A stretch of 64,000 nucleotides of DNA from Tyto alba (lineage: Eukaryota; Chordata; Aves; Strigiformes; Tytonidae), in NCBI RefSeq assembly GCF_018691265.1, contig NW_024881301.1, positions 9,933,752-9,997,751 of the forward strand. The letters are read 5' to 3'. This document shows positions 12,372 to 53,602 of this stretch, in pieces. Numbering within the stretch: position 1 is the stretch's first letter; every line of letters begins with the position of its first letter. Under the pieces are notes generated by a model. That model was not told the origin of the DNA. It ran no database searches and was given only the letters and a program-made list of their open reading frames with translations. Position numbers and translations under genes: made by a program.

Positions 12372-12986
12372 TTTGAAGAGGCATTTTATGTCTTCAGATT
12401 CTGTCAGGCTAGTAACGTCTATACATTTTCTGTATTTTAGCTGAGAAAGAGCACACTGGTCTTAGGTTCTGGCTCCTTTAAAAAATGGCCTAATTGCCCA
12501 TCTGAACATTAGACCACGTTTTTTGTGAATAGGTCTGACATTCTATTTGGCAGTTTCCATATACTTTTTGGCTTCATTTTAGAAAATATACTATTAAGAC
12601 TAACACCAAAAGAAAAATAAAAATCTGTGTTTACAATAAGGTCTGTATTGATGAAAATGCAAAGTCATAGTTTACCTCAGCGTTTAGTTGCCTTGAAGCA
12701 CTTGGGTACCATGACCATCAATGACAGGCCAATCTCAAGTGCCTTAGAACAGATATATCAAGACAAGGAATAAAGAAACAAACAAACAAAAAACCAAACG
12801 CCACACACAAAAAAATAGACAGTAGTTTTGCATTTTCTTTGTTTTAAACCAACAGAGTTAAAGTGTTTTCTTTAGTAAGACTTACGGTACCAGTATATAA
12901 ATTAGCATCTTCATTAAGAAAGTTCTTCACATTTAAACTGAAGTTGAGTAGCTGAATATGAAATTCCATCTCTAGGTGAGTATTTT

Positions 12987-38861
<25,875 letters not shown>

Positions 38862-41800
38862 CTAAGGGAGAGTAAGAAATAAAACAAGTAAATAAATTTT
38901 AAAAACACGAAAAGTATTTTTTAAAATCAATTTTTAAAAAACATCTAAATAGATGTGCAATGTCATTTACCAGGTACTATGATTATTGTAACAAGATTTA
39001 CACAAATGCCTTCAAGAGTCAACGGAATTTTGAGCCAATTCTTATATTACTAACAGTCTCCAGAGTTATAAAACCTATTCTTAATAGTTTATCAACTTGA
39101 ATCTATGATTATTTAAATATTTTGATGTAAATCTTAAAGCATGTAATTTTTGAACCCCAAATCATCAATTCAAGTGATGTTTATTAACTCAGATAAGCTA
39201 AAAAGACAAATTAATTCTCTGAAGACTGCCTATTTAATACAACTGGTCCTCTCTTGAAAATGGAGATAACTACATAAGCATGCAAAAAAATCTTGAAAGT
39301 CAGGAAAAGTTATGTAGTGTGCTACATGTAACTCTTCCTTTACAGCTCTATATTTTAAAAATGGCTGAGCCACCGTAAAGAAATTATCAAAAGATCTAAT
39401 GGGAGACAGAGGAGTTTGAGAATGAGTGTGGAGAAAACAAATACGGAAGAAATCCAGTTTTCTTCATATATAAGGAAAGCACACCAACAGTATATTTATT
39501 TGCCATGAAACAAGTACTAAAACTTCTTGCAACATAAAAATCACGAGCTTGTAAAAACCTTTCTTGAAAAGTATTGCCATTGACTTCCACAAGTTAAAAC
39601 TGAGATGAGCAAGACTTGCAGCTGTGGTAGGTGATGCCAGATACTCAGTTACTGAGATGCTGTCATTAACTTTTGATTAAATGAAACGACAATAAGTATC
39701 ATCTATAGTTACAACGTATACTTCTCTAAACAGCTTAATGACACTTGTAGGTACATATATTTAAATAAGCTGCCGAAGTAAAGTTTGCTCTGTGAAAACA
39801 CAGTGAATGTAGCAACACGGCCTTGTCCTGAACATACTTGTTGTCCAGGAGAAATAGATGAGTTACCAGCTAACAACCATTATTTCCACAGAACTCACAC
39901 CTAAAGAATAAACACTAAATTCCAAATACTACATTTTCATATGTGAAAAGCAAGTCTTAACCAAGTTTACACACCCATGCAATATATTAAGTGTAAAGAG
40001 TTATCCAGTAACTATTTTCCATAGGTTTCACAGTTTCAGTCAAGAGAAAACAATTCTCTTACAATTTTTTGTGGTTATTCATACTCCTGACATCAGAAAA
40101 CTGAAAAAGAACAATACGCAGTCTAGGTGAAAGAATCTTACTAGATGAGAATGTGGAGTTCAGGACAGAATACAGGTAAAGGAAGATGCACACAATAAGA
40201 TTATGCTATAGGCAAACAAGATAAACACATAAAATCACTTATCAAACATTGTCTAATCAATTAAAAATACTTAGGTGAATGAATGAATTTTGTATGACTG
40301 CAAGTCTTTCAAACTAAGAATAAAATGTGAACTATGACTGCCAATAAGAAATTAAGTCCATGGATTTCTCAGAGCTTTAAAAAAAGGAAGAGGGAAAACC
40401 GTGAAGGTGTTCTAATGGAAACTTAAGTGCAACCCTTCCTCATTCTGCCCTCTCCTCCCTCCCACCCAAAAGACTGCTACAAACTCATTCCAAATATATC
40501 CAAGCAATTGCATGTCTCTGAAGTTGAGGGTATTATTTGAGAGAACAAAGAGCCACCACAAACAAGCAAAACACACAACACTGAATGCATACCAGGGCTT
40601 AAATTATACAAATTCTATTTTGGGATAATATATCTACAAAAGAATGAATTTGTCTATTTGTTAATCTATTTTTGTTAGCCTCTGAACAAGGTTTAGGAAT
40701 TTTCTTAATGCCTCTAAACAAAACCATATTGCACTACAAGAGTTCTTCCTCCTGATACTGATTTCACTATCTAGGTAATTAATTATTTCTGTTCTGAGCC
40801 TTCAAAGTCTTCCTTACAGTAATGCAGGATATATTGCATTCATTCAAAAGGAAGCTACTTTTGTAGTATCTAACAGTACCAATATAGTTGTAAACATGCA
40901 AGAAATCTAAAGCTACTTTCATAGAATTAGAGCAGCTACAGAAGTATTTTTTCACCATCTCAGGCTTCTCAGGCCTAACGTGTTACCTAATCATATCTAG
41001 ATTTTTGGAGGAAAAAAAATCTTTCCTCTCCACAAGTCTTAAAAAGGAATATGGGGGTTTTCCAGTACAGATTTAAAACTGTTTTGAAATTATCCACAGA
41101 ATTACTATGCTAGGTAACATGCAAGAGAAATTGCTCCTGTAGCTTTTGTACAATGTGGTTGATGAAGACAAAAAGAACGGTGTCACTGGGCGACTAATGA
41201 GATTAGCAAAATGGACTCCCTATCAACATTAGTGATTAATAAAATTCAGTTTCATCTCTAAGCAGTTTCATGTACAACTAAAATTGGCTGCTTGCTAATG
41301 AAATAATAGTTCACTCTTGCTAAAAAGGGGAGGTCTCATTTCAACCTTTCCTCCTCTGACCCTCCCAATGAGCTGATTTTAGCTCAGTGATACAGCTGGC
41401 AGAAGTCTCCCCATTTTTTTGTTGTTTGTTTCAGTGGGTTAGGAAATTAGATTAGCTCACAAAGAAGAACATGACAAACACCAGAGAGTTATGAGGCACA
41501 ACAGCAGCACCAGAGAGATGAATAAAAAAAATGCTGGAGAAGAGAACTGAACATCTTCCTTTTGACAAGCGAGATATTTGCTTCATCTTACAGAACCATA
41601 ACCCAAGACAGAAAGGTGGAAATATCTCTGCTTTTTTGCTTAAGCAATTAGTCTTCCCCTACAATGACAGTCATCTTTATTCTCAACCTTAGGAAAAAGT
41701 CTCTAACACATAGTCATTATCATTCATGGCTATACTTGGCTGCTTCCAAGAGGAGTCTATGGTATCAGCTGACAAAGAAAAGTTGATTTTATGTCACCAA

Positions 41801-44800
41801 GGGGACTGACTTTGCTAAAATGTTTGGTACAATCAGGAATAGATGTCCTTATTATAGTCTCCATTCCATATATTTAATTTCAGTGAACAGGACTTGAGAA
41901 GTGGACGTAAGGAGGGAGTTCTCTATCATTTATTAGCAACTGTTTAAAAGATCAGAATTTCACACCAACTGCTATGAATTGAGTTTGGTTGATAAATAAT
42001 CTAGTTTTCTTCACATACATACTAACTGACCTCATCTAACCACAGAAAATCACCAAAAAACCCCAACAAGACTGAAGTATTCACCTATTTTATATATATT
42101 CTTGCTTTCCCACAGCAAAAGTTATCTCTTTCATAGTTATCAGTTACCTTTCTGTAGCTCACAGCACAACCACTTTTATGATCATACATAAACAAAATAA
42201 TCTCTTACGTGTGAAAAAGTTACGAACTTTTGAACCTACTGAGTATTAAAACCAGTGTTTGTAAGGAAAGAAGCTTTTTATGATCCAAGTCTTAATGCAA
42301 ACATTGTTTTGTACATTGTAAGTAAAAAATATTGTAGCTCATAAACTAATATATATTACTGTTTGTCAGGTTATAGTTTAGCTTTTAACATAATGGTTCA
42401 CGTTGTAAGATAAACACGTTATTTAAGAAGGCTCAAACTGTAGCAAGGAAATGATCAAATAGAAATAAGTGCCACTACATACCTGAAAAACATGAGATGC
42501 TTAATTTACCTCAAATGTCAACAGAACCCCAGCAATGAGTTTTTTAAATTTTGAGAGTTTTTTTTTTTTTCCCTTTAACTTTTATTGTATATTGCTGGAA
42601 AGTTTGTGGTGAGCAGTACTGAATCTGACTATAGAGAGAAACGGTGAAACGGTATAAAATGTTATTGTATTAATTCTTGCAAATGCAATAGAAATAGTCT
42701 TTTCATAGAATAACTGGTAAGATAAAGCATTTCCTCAATAACACTATTTCATGCTTAGTAAACATCTGCTAAATGTCATTGTCCTGAAAGCAGAGAAAAG
42801 CAGAGAGCAGTATGCTTTCATAACCTGCTCGAAGAACCTAAAAAACATGCCAACTTCCAGTTCTGCAATTCAAGACATAAGTCTGATGGCCAAGACAAGT
42901 TAAGAAAGGGCAATGCAGCAATATTTCATAATACTGTTTAGCTTTTAAGTTTTATTTATTTTGACATCCAGAGTTTACACATTACCTGATGCAGTCAAAT
43001 TCCAGAACTCTGCATAAAAGTTAATGTAGCTAACTACTACTTATTCTTCTAGGATAACAAATTAAAAGGATATCAATACCTAAGGTCTCACAGCAGAAAA
43101 AAGAACCTTTGTGACTTCTGAGGCTCCAGAGAGACTGATTTTGAATGTTTATGCAATGCTACCTAGTTCGCAAAAATTCTTGTAGCTGAATATATTAGTA
43201 CTGTTAAGGTAAGTGCAACTGTAATTGGAATGGGCAAGAGGGTCTCTGTCCTATATCATAAAAAAGATTTTTTTCTGGCAAGAAGCCATTATACTGCAAA
43301 AGGCAGAAACTGAAACTGTCTTTTTTTTTTTTTTTTGAGAGAGAGCATAACAGTAAATACAAAATAAGAAAAGAAATAATATCTCCTTTGGAAGTTCAAG
43401 AACCAAAAATAAAATACTGTGCCTCCATCTATAAAATACTCAAATCATTTAAACTAAAATTAAGCCTGCATATGTTAGTTGACTTCCTCATGTGGAATAA
43501 AACGGCTCTCAAACAATGACTAAACAGTACTACAGCTCAGATTAAGTATCTAACAATGTCTACATGATAGATGACCAAATTTTCAAAACTCACCAACAGG
43601 AAATGCTTACATTAGCATAACTTGAGCAGGAGGTTTTGTGGATAGGAATTATATCAATGTAACATTAGCAAAGACATTATTTGGGCTGCTACAAAATCAA
43701 CATGTTTTCCTGAACAATTTTTTTGTTATTCAGTAATATCAATATACAAGTGCAAGATATAATCAGAGGTCTGACCATGATTTTGTGTTTTCCGTATGTT
43801 TGGAGTACTGCTTTAGTATAGGTAAACTACATTTTTTGTGTTCTTAAAGCCAACACCTTTTACACAGGTGCACCCATATGAGCATGAACTCTACAAATGC
43901 CCAGTTCAACAAGAGAAAAGTAAGAGTGCAAGTTATTCAAAGGCAAGCTATCAGATTGCTCCAGAGACACAGCTTCAGAGTGCATGAATTTTAACCATCA
44001 CTGAAAAAAAGTTACTTAAAAGTAGATCTTCACTTACAAGAGAGTAGATACTTATACATCTCATTTATTTTGAGATATATTTAGAGGATTAAAAGATAGT
44101 CTAATGCCACATGATGTAAACAGTAAAGAAGTTGTATTTGTTTCAAGAGATTAGGTGGAAAACGAAACAAAACACATGCATAGCAATGGTTTCCCTCAAT
44201 TTATCTCATATTGCCTATATTTGCATTTATATATATTTAGGAGGCAGGAGCTTTCCTTAACCAGAGAAAACCTTTAGCAAGTGTTTTACTAGTTATATTT
44301 GTACCCTGAAAAGGAGGGGGGAGAGAGGGGGAGGGAGGATAATGACCATGTGAAACAGGACCACTGAAGCATCAGGTCTGCTCGGCAAAAACAAGCAAAT
44401 AAAAACATCTTTGCGCCTAAGTAAAGATTTTAATTGGGCTTTAAGATTACTCCTACTACAGCCCAGAGCACTTATGTAAAAAAAAAAAAGGGAAACAAAG
44501 TAAGAGTGTTGAATGCTTAATTAAAGTCTTACAAATACTATGAAATATAGGTAGTCCATTTTTTCTATATTTTAACTGTGTTATATGAAATTATATACCC
44601 ATAACTTAACAATAAATCTGTCAAACTCACCAAGATTCCAGAAGGAACCCTTTCATGGACAGCAACAACACTGCTATTGAAGTCATCTTCAAAACCGTCC
44701 TTTTCTGAGAAATGCATCTCAGAAAACAGGAAACTAACTTTCCACAGTACAGGTAAATGCAAAGCTTACAGCCATAACAGAATGTTGTATCAGCATTTCT

Positions 44801-47800
44801 TCTCTTTCCATAGAATCAGAAGAATTATGTAAATCTTCTGGTCTCTTAAGAGAAAAATGTTCAGTATACTTTCCCACGCAGTATGATGATTAAAAAGGAA
44901 GCACTTCTTTAAGAAAGCTCACATAGAAACTCCCTCACCAATAGGCTTTGCCTGAAACGTCACAGCCCCCTTGCGCTCTTTGAGATAAGCAATAACATGG
45001 GCAGACTTTGCCATATGTTTGCACTGATAGGTAATGATCTTGTTTTACATCAGGTCACATGGCTTTAGCTGAAGCCCTCTCGAAAAGAAACAGGGATTTA
45101 GTTAATGATTCTTAAGCAAAGTCGACATTAGCTCACTTAGAGACTTTTTGCCCGCTGTTGCAACTCTACCACCTGTAGCAGCACACAAAGTCCTAGTTCA
45201 GCCTGCTGCACACCTAATTCAGGAGTACCTGCTCCCTCCGCTGATGGTTTCACTGGACTAGCTGGTCATGTTTTTATAGGACAAATTTTAATGACATTTC
45301 AGGGTCTGGTATTTGTGGGCTATTTCTCCCCTTTTTTGAAATTGTATTATAACAGTAAAGAGACAACTGACCTGGTGTCAAGTTTATACTAAGCCATACA
45401 AAAACAATACACAGCAAAATAAACATTTTTTTCCTGTGGAAATTTTCTTACTTTTTTTTTGAACTGAATTGTTAAAGTGGTATAATTTGGCTTTGTGGAC
45501 AATACATAGAAACTCACTGTATACCGAGCTCCATGACTGAGAATAAGTATTTTTCAATCTGAGGAATTTTGAAATGTCATTATTTCTTTAAATTGTATCA
45601 TGGATAGGTGAAATAACTGATGAAGTGTAGTAGTATAAGGAAACAATTCTACCCCTGAATGGGAGAGACATTCTCTGAGGAGCACTAATATTCCCTCGAC
45701 ATAGACACATTCTCATTACCTTAAACCCATGCATCTTCTCCTCACCCCCACAGTGTTACTTAGTGTCTGCTATAGAAGACTGTGGAGGACTACTTCTGGA
45801 ATTACAAGTTAAAAAATTATCTAGGATCCTACTATCATCTTCATTCTATAGTCCTCTAAATTTTGTAAATTTATGCATTAGGCTCTGATGCAAGGACAAT
45901 GAATCCCATTATTGGATGTAGCCAAATGGCTTATAGGTTTCCAAAATAATTAATGAACTACACTCAAGGACAAAATTAAATCACTCCTGATGACAAACTT
46001 CTAAATTGAGTGTTGGGATTGCTACATCTGCAGTAGGGTTGCAACAAGCTGCTACCACCTTTGGGTCCTTTTCTATACACTGAGTAATTTCATATTTAAT
46101 GTGGCTCTTCACAGTAAAAGTTACTGGGTTTGTTCACAGAACATTAAGAATTACTAGCCACACAGTTTTCCTCTACTTGTTCATCACTCCTTTATCATGT
46201 GTGTTCCACTAAAATATGGTAAAAAAAAAAAAAAAAATCACACAGTTATGAGCAGAATGAAAGTCAGCTTTATAAGACAGTGCTTCTTTTCACACACTCC
46301 TGACTTATCTTTGTTGTTTTTTTTGTGTACCATTTTCTGTTATATCTATTCTATTTCAGTATTGTTCAGTCTTTCAGATTGACATTATTTTCTTCAAAGC
46401 TTCTAAAAGTGTTTTAGAAGACAGCCTTTCTAAAATACAGATAAAATTATGGTAGCTACAGTAAGGTAAGATGTAGACAGGTAATAAGCTTTGCACATTT
46501 AGTAAGCCTCCTTGTCTTTTATTTCTCAGTATTAGTAATGTGAATAATACAGAATTCCCTCCAAGTAAGTTTAAGTACTATGTTATTTACTTACAATTTA
46601 CACAGGAAAATTAGCTTTAGTTTTGAAAAGCAAATACCCCAAATTTGGAAGTATTAGAAGCAATGTTTTTCACACAACCTTAATCCAGCTTTTTGGTTTG
46701 GGTAGATTCTACTGTGGGTTAGCCTCAGAAAGCACATATGAGTTTTTTTACTAGCCTCATGCAAGTTAAAACTGCTGACAAAAATCAGTCATTATCCTAT
46801 GTTCCTTTTTTTCCTCTGCTCTTTGTAGGACTACACATCTTATCCCATTGTTCATTAGTTAAAATCCCTGATGGGAAGTATGATTCCATTTTTAAATGGT
46901 ATTTTTCTATAGTAACCTTCATAACATATTGATTGCATTAATTTAATTTTACAGCATCCCAGAGACATGGTATTATTTTTTTCACTTATGCAATGGAAAA
47001 CTCAGGCCAGGAGATTAGGAATTAAAAATACAGGAGTTTTTAGCACAGTTAAAACCTGACTTTGCAGAGCTTCCCTTCATTTTTTACCTCTTTGCATATT
47101 CAAAACATTGCTTCCATAGGCTACATTTGTAGATGCTAATCAGATTTACATGTACCAGACGGTCATTACAAAAAAACAAACAAAAAAAAAATTTAGCCTG
47201 TTTGACTGTGAAAATCACATTGAAGTGATTTAATTGTACTGTATAGGAACTGTAGAACCAGCGTGGCCAGAATACTACTAGAGGACGTTTCTCTAACTTT
47301 CATCAGTACATGTCCTTCTAAGTTCTGGCAGGAAGAAAGCAGAAATCCTATAGACATGAGCTTCAATCAGTACACAATCACAGTTCACTCAAAGATCAGG
47401 ATAAATATGCTAAGACAAATCCTTCTCTAATTAATATATCCTAATAGATCCAGCAAGTATGGGACAACCTTTGTTCATGTCCCACATGTCACCTTCACCC
47501 CATCCTGCCCAAAAGCATTTTACTTACTATCAACTAAGACTTAAGCACCACAGTTCATCTCACACCGCATCCTGACACTGGAGAAGGTCCTTTCTCGGCA
47601 GGTCTCAACTCCAATTCTTAAATTCCACCACACTTCTTTCTTTTCACGCACTTTTTACACCTTGTCTATTGGGTACAAACAAAGTGGAAGAGTTCCCAAT
47701 TCTCCTATAGAGGTTACAAAAATCAGACTGGGACTGAAAACACTTTCCTGTGCCCAAGTTCTTGATCCTAGCCCTGGTCTGAGCTCTGCTCATTATAGCT

Positions 47801-50800
47801 TGTGGTAAAATACATTCAATACAACATCTCTGTAACTTTTAACTGCAAAAGTCGATCAATGCTCAATATGGACTTTTAAACTAAATTCAAAGACTAATAG
47901 CTTTGCCAAAATAAAATAAATTTAGACCTGAATAACAGAAGATACACTGAATGAAGACGATCTGCCTCAGATCCCTCCCAAAATGGTCACAAGAATTTTC
48001 CTAAGAGAAAGCAGCTAGAGTTTTTCCTCTAGTAGAGTGGAAACATACCATCAAGTTACACTTTTTATAAGAAGATGAATATACTCGACAAAATTTTCAT
48101 ATAAAGGCTGATGGTGGCTAATATATAATTTGGAATAAAATTTTTCATTTTAGCAAAGTTATGTGCAATTAAAAAAATCAAGTTCTGCTCAAAAAATGCT
48201 GAAAAACACTAAAAGGCTGTGTTACCTGCTTTTATCTGCAATTCCCAGCTGTCTAAAAAAATAAGAATAAAGAAAAAACCGTATCACAAGTAATAATAAC
48301 ATGGTACATGAACGCAAGCAGTTAATAGATGTTAAAGGAACACCAGTGATACAAAACCAACACATTGCTCACTAAACTGCTGGTTAAGAATTAATAAAAT
48401 CAAATGTCTAGTTTTTCATCTATGATGCAAGATGGTAAATTCAACACCTTCAAGATCTCCTGTCAGGTGGGGTCAAGACCCATTCAAATTTAAATATTTT
48501 TCAGTGCAGCTTAAGTATTCTTTTTATGTCCAAGGAAAAGAAAAAGATAACAAGAAAGGAAAACTGTAGTTTATTTGGACTTGGCCCTTTTGTAATGTGT
48601 CAACAGTTATATCTGTATGATCTACTACTAGTCATCTGATTCTGGTATTATGGCATCTTTTCTTGTATTAATTTGAGTATTTTCTTTTCTTTCTTTTTTT
48701 TTAAAAAAAAATATCCTTTTTTCTGTTTACAAAGAAACTTTAGTGAGAACAAAGAATACTTTAAGAGTCCATAAAGTAAGTTTTACTGTTAAAAAAAGTC
48801 AGTTCAATCAAAACCTTAGGTTACATGCACATGAAAAGTTCTTATGTATATGAAGACCTTAACTTCTTTCAAGATACTTAAAAGAAGTAACTGGCCAATG
48901 CAAGAGTGCGCCCCTTTGGACCTGCACAGCCATGTGTCACGCAAGTGCCTGCCACACTTGACATCTCTATTTCCAGCAGCACAGACTCTGCTACAGCCAC
49001 ATCATCCTTGGTTGAACTTATTTCTAGACACATGCCACAGAAACCAAAGTTTCTGAATAGAAATTCCATCCATCTCATTTTTACATGAGATGAGAGAAAG
49101 TGGATGAAGCTTTCCCTGTATGTTTCTAGAAAGCCCTAAGCATCTCCCTAATGAGCAATCCCTTATCTTTCTATTTTCTCAATTGAAAAAGGTTTCTTTG
49201 CAGGCACTGATCTGCCTCAGGTGTATTTATATTTTCTTACAACCTTCCAGGATTTAAAAGTCAAAGCAAAGTCATGTATTGAAGCATGAAATGCATGCTG
49301 ATCTATTAGTGGTGACTAATTTGTTTACCTTTAGAATAGATACATGAATCTAAGATCTGAGACTAGTACATACCTTCAGGTTGACTTGAAAGAACAGAAA
49401 TATACTTATTCTAAGAAACACATATATGGAATACCCAAAAATTTCTACATATAGTGTATATAACCAAGAAACTTTTTTTTTTTTACTTGATAGACTCTTC
49501 ATATTGTTGAACTGATGAACGCATGCCAAAATAGAACAACATCCATAAATTTAATTTGCATATAAGGCTTGGCTATTTTATTAGAGAATCGGGTCAAAAT
49601 GCTAGTCTTACAGAATTCCCACAGAACAGTATTCATAGCATGAAATGCTGGGAAGGGGAAAATCAGATATAGCTGAGCAAAGTAGCATATGCTTACTCAT
49701 TCACCAAAAACCAATCTACTTGCATTATTGAGTTTTAACGAACACAGAGAACACATCTGTCTAAAGGATATATCTGTTCACACAACAGCACGCCTGCACT
49801 GTCTATATGGGCCATGATAAACCTGTGAAGGAGCCTCACAGATTTCTTGGTTGTGTTAACATGCACACTTTTCATTTGGGGAATGAACAGCTTTAAGTTG
49901 CCACTAAATTCGGGTTGTTTTTTTTTAAGTCATTGTATTTCAGTTCACATCACAAACTAAATTCTATTGATAGCCAAGTGAGAGACAATTGTTTCCATTT
50001 CTAATGGAATCTCAGCTACAATTCACATTATTGGAAGCACTTCTTTGACAGAATTTTGCAGAGAATCCTTTACACATTTCCTTTAAAAGGCCTTTCATAA
50101 TCATCAATCCAGAAGTAGTATATTTCCTGAGGAGACAGTTATACAGTCTGAAAAAAGACAAGTAAACCTAAAGACCTGGTCTAAGACTAGCTTAGCATGT
50201 ACTGGCTTCAGCCACATAGACGAACACAAAAATGTCACATGGTGCACAGCAGACTCTACTATTATTACTTCACATATTTACATTTCTGGTATTGAACTTA
50301 AGCACTTTGGATAAAGAAATGGGCCAGCTCCTCAGTTAAAAATCTTATCCGTTCACTCAATACTGATAGCAGCAATGAGGACATGTCCCTTAGTGTTGGG
50401 AAAAGAGTGACTCAGGATAACTTCTGGCAGTTAATGTCAAATTATATTACAGCATAGCCAAAAGAAACTGGCAACAGTAAAATACTTAGCTACGAAGGGG
50501 AAGCTAGCACCCTTTACTTGGAAATTCAATTGAAATATAAATACAAGAAAAAAAAATTTATATAAAAATTTTAAAAATAAAAAATAATTCCCCCAAAAGC
50601 GTTCTAAAATCTGATCTCAAACACAATCTAGATTGACTTGGTGTGACCGTTTCATATTAACTCAGCCCACCTGCACAAACTGAAATGTAAGTACTAATGT
50701 TACTACATACTAGAGCGTTTGTAACAACCAAGATGAGATAGCAACTAGGCGGAATAAAGACTCATTTTTAAGTGAAAAATTCTTTGCAAAAACAGCAACG

Positions 50801-53602
50801 TTTTTACTATGCTTTAAGTGGTTAATTTTATTTACAACTTTTTAAAAATCTCTGCTTACCTATATGTGAGATATTTACAGAGATGACATCTTTATGTTAT
50901 TGTAGAACCTTAAAATGCAACTCCAAAGAGATAAAAGATTCATAAATAAAGTACTCCTGATCAGCACTGCCAGATGCAAAAATCACTGGGATACAGTATT
51001 AGCATACATGCTACATTCTCAGGACCTCCCCAGTATGGGATGAAGACATCTAATGTACACGCTTCAGACCTGAATTTGATCACAAATACATCACTCACTG
51101 CTCTGTATAAGCCTGAAGGCTTTTTCACTGTGGATATATGTAACACGCAGCACTGAATCTCACACCAGAATGTGTCCTTTCATCCCTTTTCAGACAGTTA
51201 CATACAATGTATTTGCAATTCACAATATAAACAATGATTAAAAGTTACTTTATATATAAGCCAAAGCTATTTTACAAAAACAAAACAAAACAGTAGCATT
51301 CTAATTCAGCACAGATATTCAGTGATCACACACAGACTTTGAAGAACTGTCTGGTTACCTATATGCTGCAATCTTGTACTTAAGATATAAAAGACTAGAA
51401 AAGAAGAAAATTGTGATCTGGAGTATTAACCATCTGAGTATCTTCCAGGAATAGAAAAACAAATGCAACTAATTTAACCTCTAGCTTTTACAGGGGTTCC
51501 CAGTGTGGCTTTGAGGAAAATCCTTTCAGCTTTATCTGATCTAGATTGCAAGTTCTCTGGGGCAGAGACTAAACCGTAAAGCATGCAGTGCAATGAAGGG
51601 CTATTCTGGGCCTCAGGATACATAAGGAGGTATGAAGTTCAGTTTATATCTCCCCATAATTGATCATGGCTTTACACTAGTGGGAATAAATGCTGAAAGT
51701 AGGGAGAAAGGGCAAAAACTTCTCTGCACTGTGAAACTGATACATTTTACATGTATGTCTTCCAAGTAAATAATAACAAAAGAACTAAACAAATCAAAAT
51801 GTTAAGTATTAAGGTACTAAGTTCAGATACCACCTCTTTTCCAGGCCATTAAAAACCCCAAACACTTCTATATGCTTAACCGAAAAGTTACGCTATGAGC
51901 TTAAAAATTAATATTGTAATTGCTTACAACAGCCTTTCAGCACTATCTAGTTATTCATACTGTAATTAAGAATACCAGATAGTACAGCATTTCATTCAAA
52001 GTTCCTGATATCCTGAGTTGATTTAGAAACATTTTAACTTCAGCTTATCAGTTGAATATTTTACTATATGATAGTACTATGTTTTCACAGAGTGCCTCTG
52101 ATCATTCCCTTACTCCACTCAAGTAAAGAGATCTTCCTTGATTTATGTAAGTGATGCTGAAATTGTTTACATTCTTGTATGTTCCGGGATGCAAAGAAAC
52201 TATAGCAGGTGCTAGGGGATAAGGCACAACTCATGGCCCTGGCCAGAGCTAGTTGCCTAGTACGCATACAAACAATGGATAGGTATCTCCTGAGTGACAA
52301 GCCCACACTTTCAGTACCACAAAGTGAAGGCATTTTGTGACATGATTTTTCATTTTGACTAATGAATATCTGTACATTCTAAAGATGTGTATAATACTAC
52401 ACAGTTTTTCCTCTTTCAGTATATTTTGCAGACATTAAGAGCTCAGTATTCAAAACTGTCCTGTGAAATACTATCATAAAATATAAAAATAACCAAAACC
52501 AACCAACCAAAAAAAAACCCAAACAACTGAGTTCTGTAGGATTCTCTATCATCTTCTCCTTTGACAATGGCATTCTAAAATAATACCATATGCAATTAAA
52601 TTTCTCGTAACAAGAATGGAATTTTGTTTGGAGAAAAAAAAAAAAGTAATCAGGCAACATCCGCATGCACAATCCAGCCAAAACACAGGTATATGTATGA
52701 CATCATTTTGTTGGATGGAAAAGCACACGTTTAGTGAGTGTATTGTCTTGCCGTGTTAAAAATCGTTGATGTCTGCTACACGTACTTAGTTACCACTTAC
52801 CGAGAGGAAAAACGCCGTTCACACAAATTAATTTAAATGTGCACTGGGCAGAAACTCAAAACATAAACAAAAAATGCAGACAGTGTACTTGCAGTGATTA
52901 ACACTCCATACTCCCTACACCAGTAGGGAGAAACAGAAAAAACAATGGAGGAGTGCCCCGCAAGCACACAAGTTAACAGCCTGAGTTTAAGAAATGCATA
53001 TCCGTAAAACGGAAAAGGCTAGGGCAGCAAGGCACGTATCGCGATTTTTAATATTTAAGAGTCGCACCGCCAAGCAGAGCCAGTAAAACCGACGTTTCAA
53101 AGCGGTACGCCGCCCGCACGTCACCGCAAGGCTGGCCGGCAGTTCCAGGGGTCACCCAGAGCCGGCCGGCGGGGCAGGCGGAGTGGCAGCCCCGCACCCC
53201 GGCCGCCCCCAGGGCTCCCGGCAGCCGATGGACGGCAGGGGATGTCTCCTCACCCCCGCACACCGAGACAGGCTGTGGGGGGGACGCTCAGAGCGGCGGC
53301 GGGGAGTGGAGGCACCGCCGGCGGGCGGGCAGGCCAGCCGGCCCCGCTGCCCAGCGACGGTTAAGGCGGGGAGGAAAGGGGGGGGGAGGCTGTTCAACGG
53401 TGGCTGCTCGGAGCCCTCTTCGTGGGGGGGAGCGAGGCTGGGGGGGAGCGAGGCCGGGCCGGCCCGGGCCCTCCCGCCTTCCCCCGTTGCCCTCAGCGAG
53501 CGCCCCCCCCCCACCCCCGCCGCCTCCTTCCCTCTCGCACCCCGCCCCCGCACGCGCCCCCTCCCCACACCGACTGGGCGGCAGCGGCCCCTTCCCGCTT
53601 AC
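38862..53602 (-). other. LPIN2 first intron (about 14.7 kb)
   Basis: A long AT-rich intron between the candidate non-coding exon 1 and the ATG exon. It includes a T16 run at 43321-43336 and an A17 run at 46221-46237. I found no CR1 copy, tRNA or convincing coding exon. Long first introns often host enhancers and alternative 5' exons, but I cannot point to one here. Confidence 0.6.

Larger units (their letters stand above)
8798..12986 (-). other. LPIN2: LPIN2 3'UTR (probable)
   Basis: This stretch follows the LPIN2 stop codon directly with no splice acceptor needed. It has no alternative gene and contains several AATAAA hexamers in minus orientation. Lipin-2 mRNAs in mammals also carry multi-kilobase 3'UTRs. 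It is AT-rich except for a GC-rich pocket at about 11330-11560. It also holds an A33 tract (U33 in the mRNA) at 11857-11889 and a Pumilio-type octamer at 12364-12371. The exact 3' end is inferred. Confidence 0.6.
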
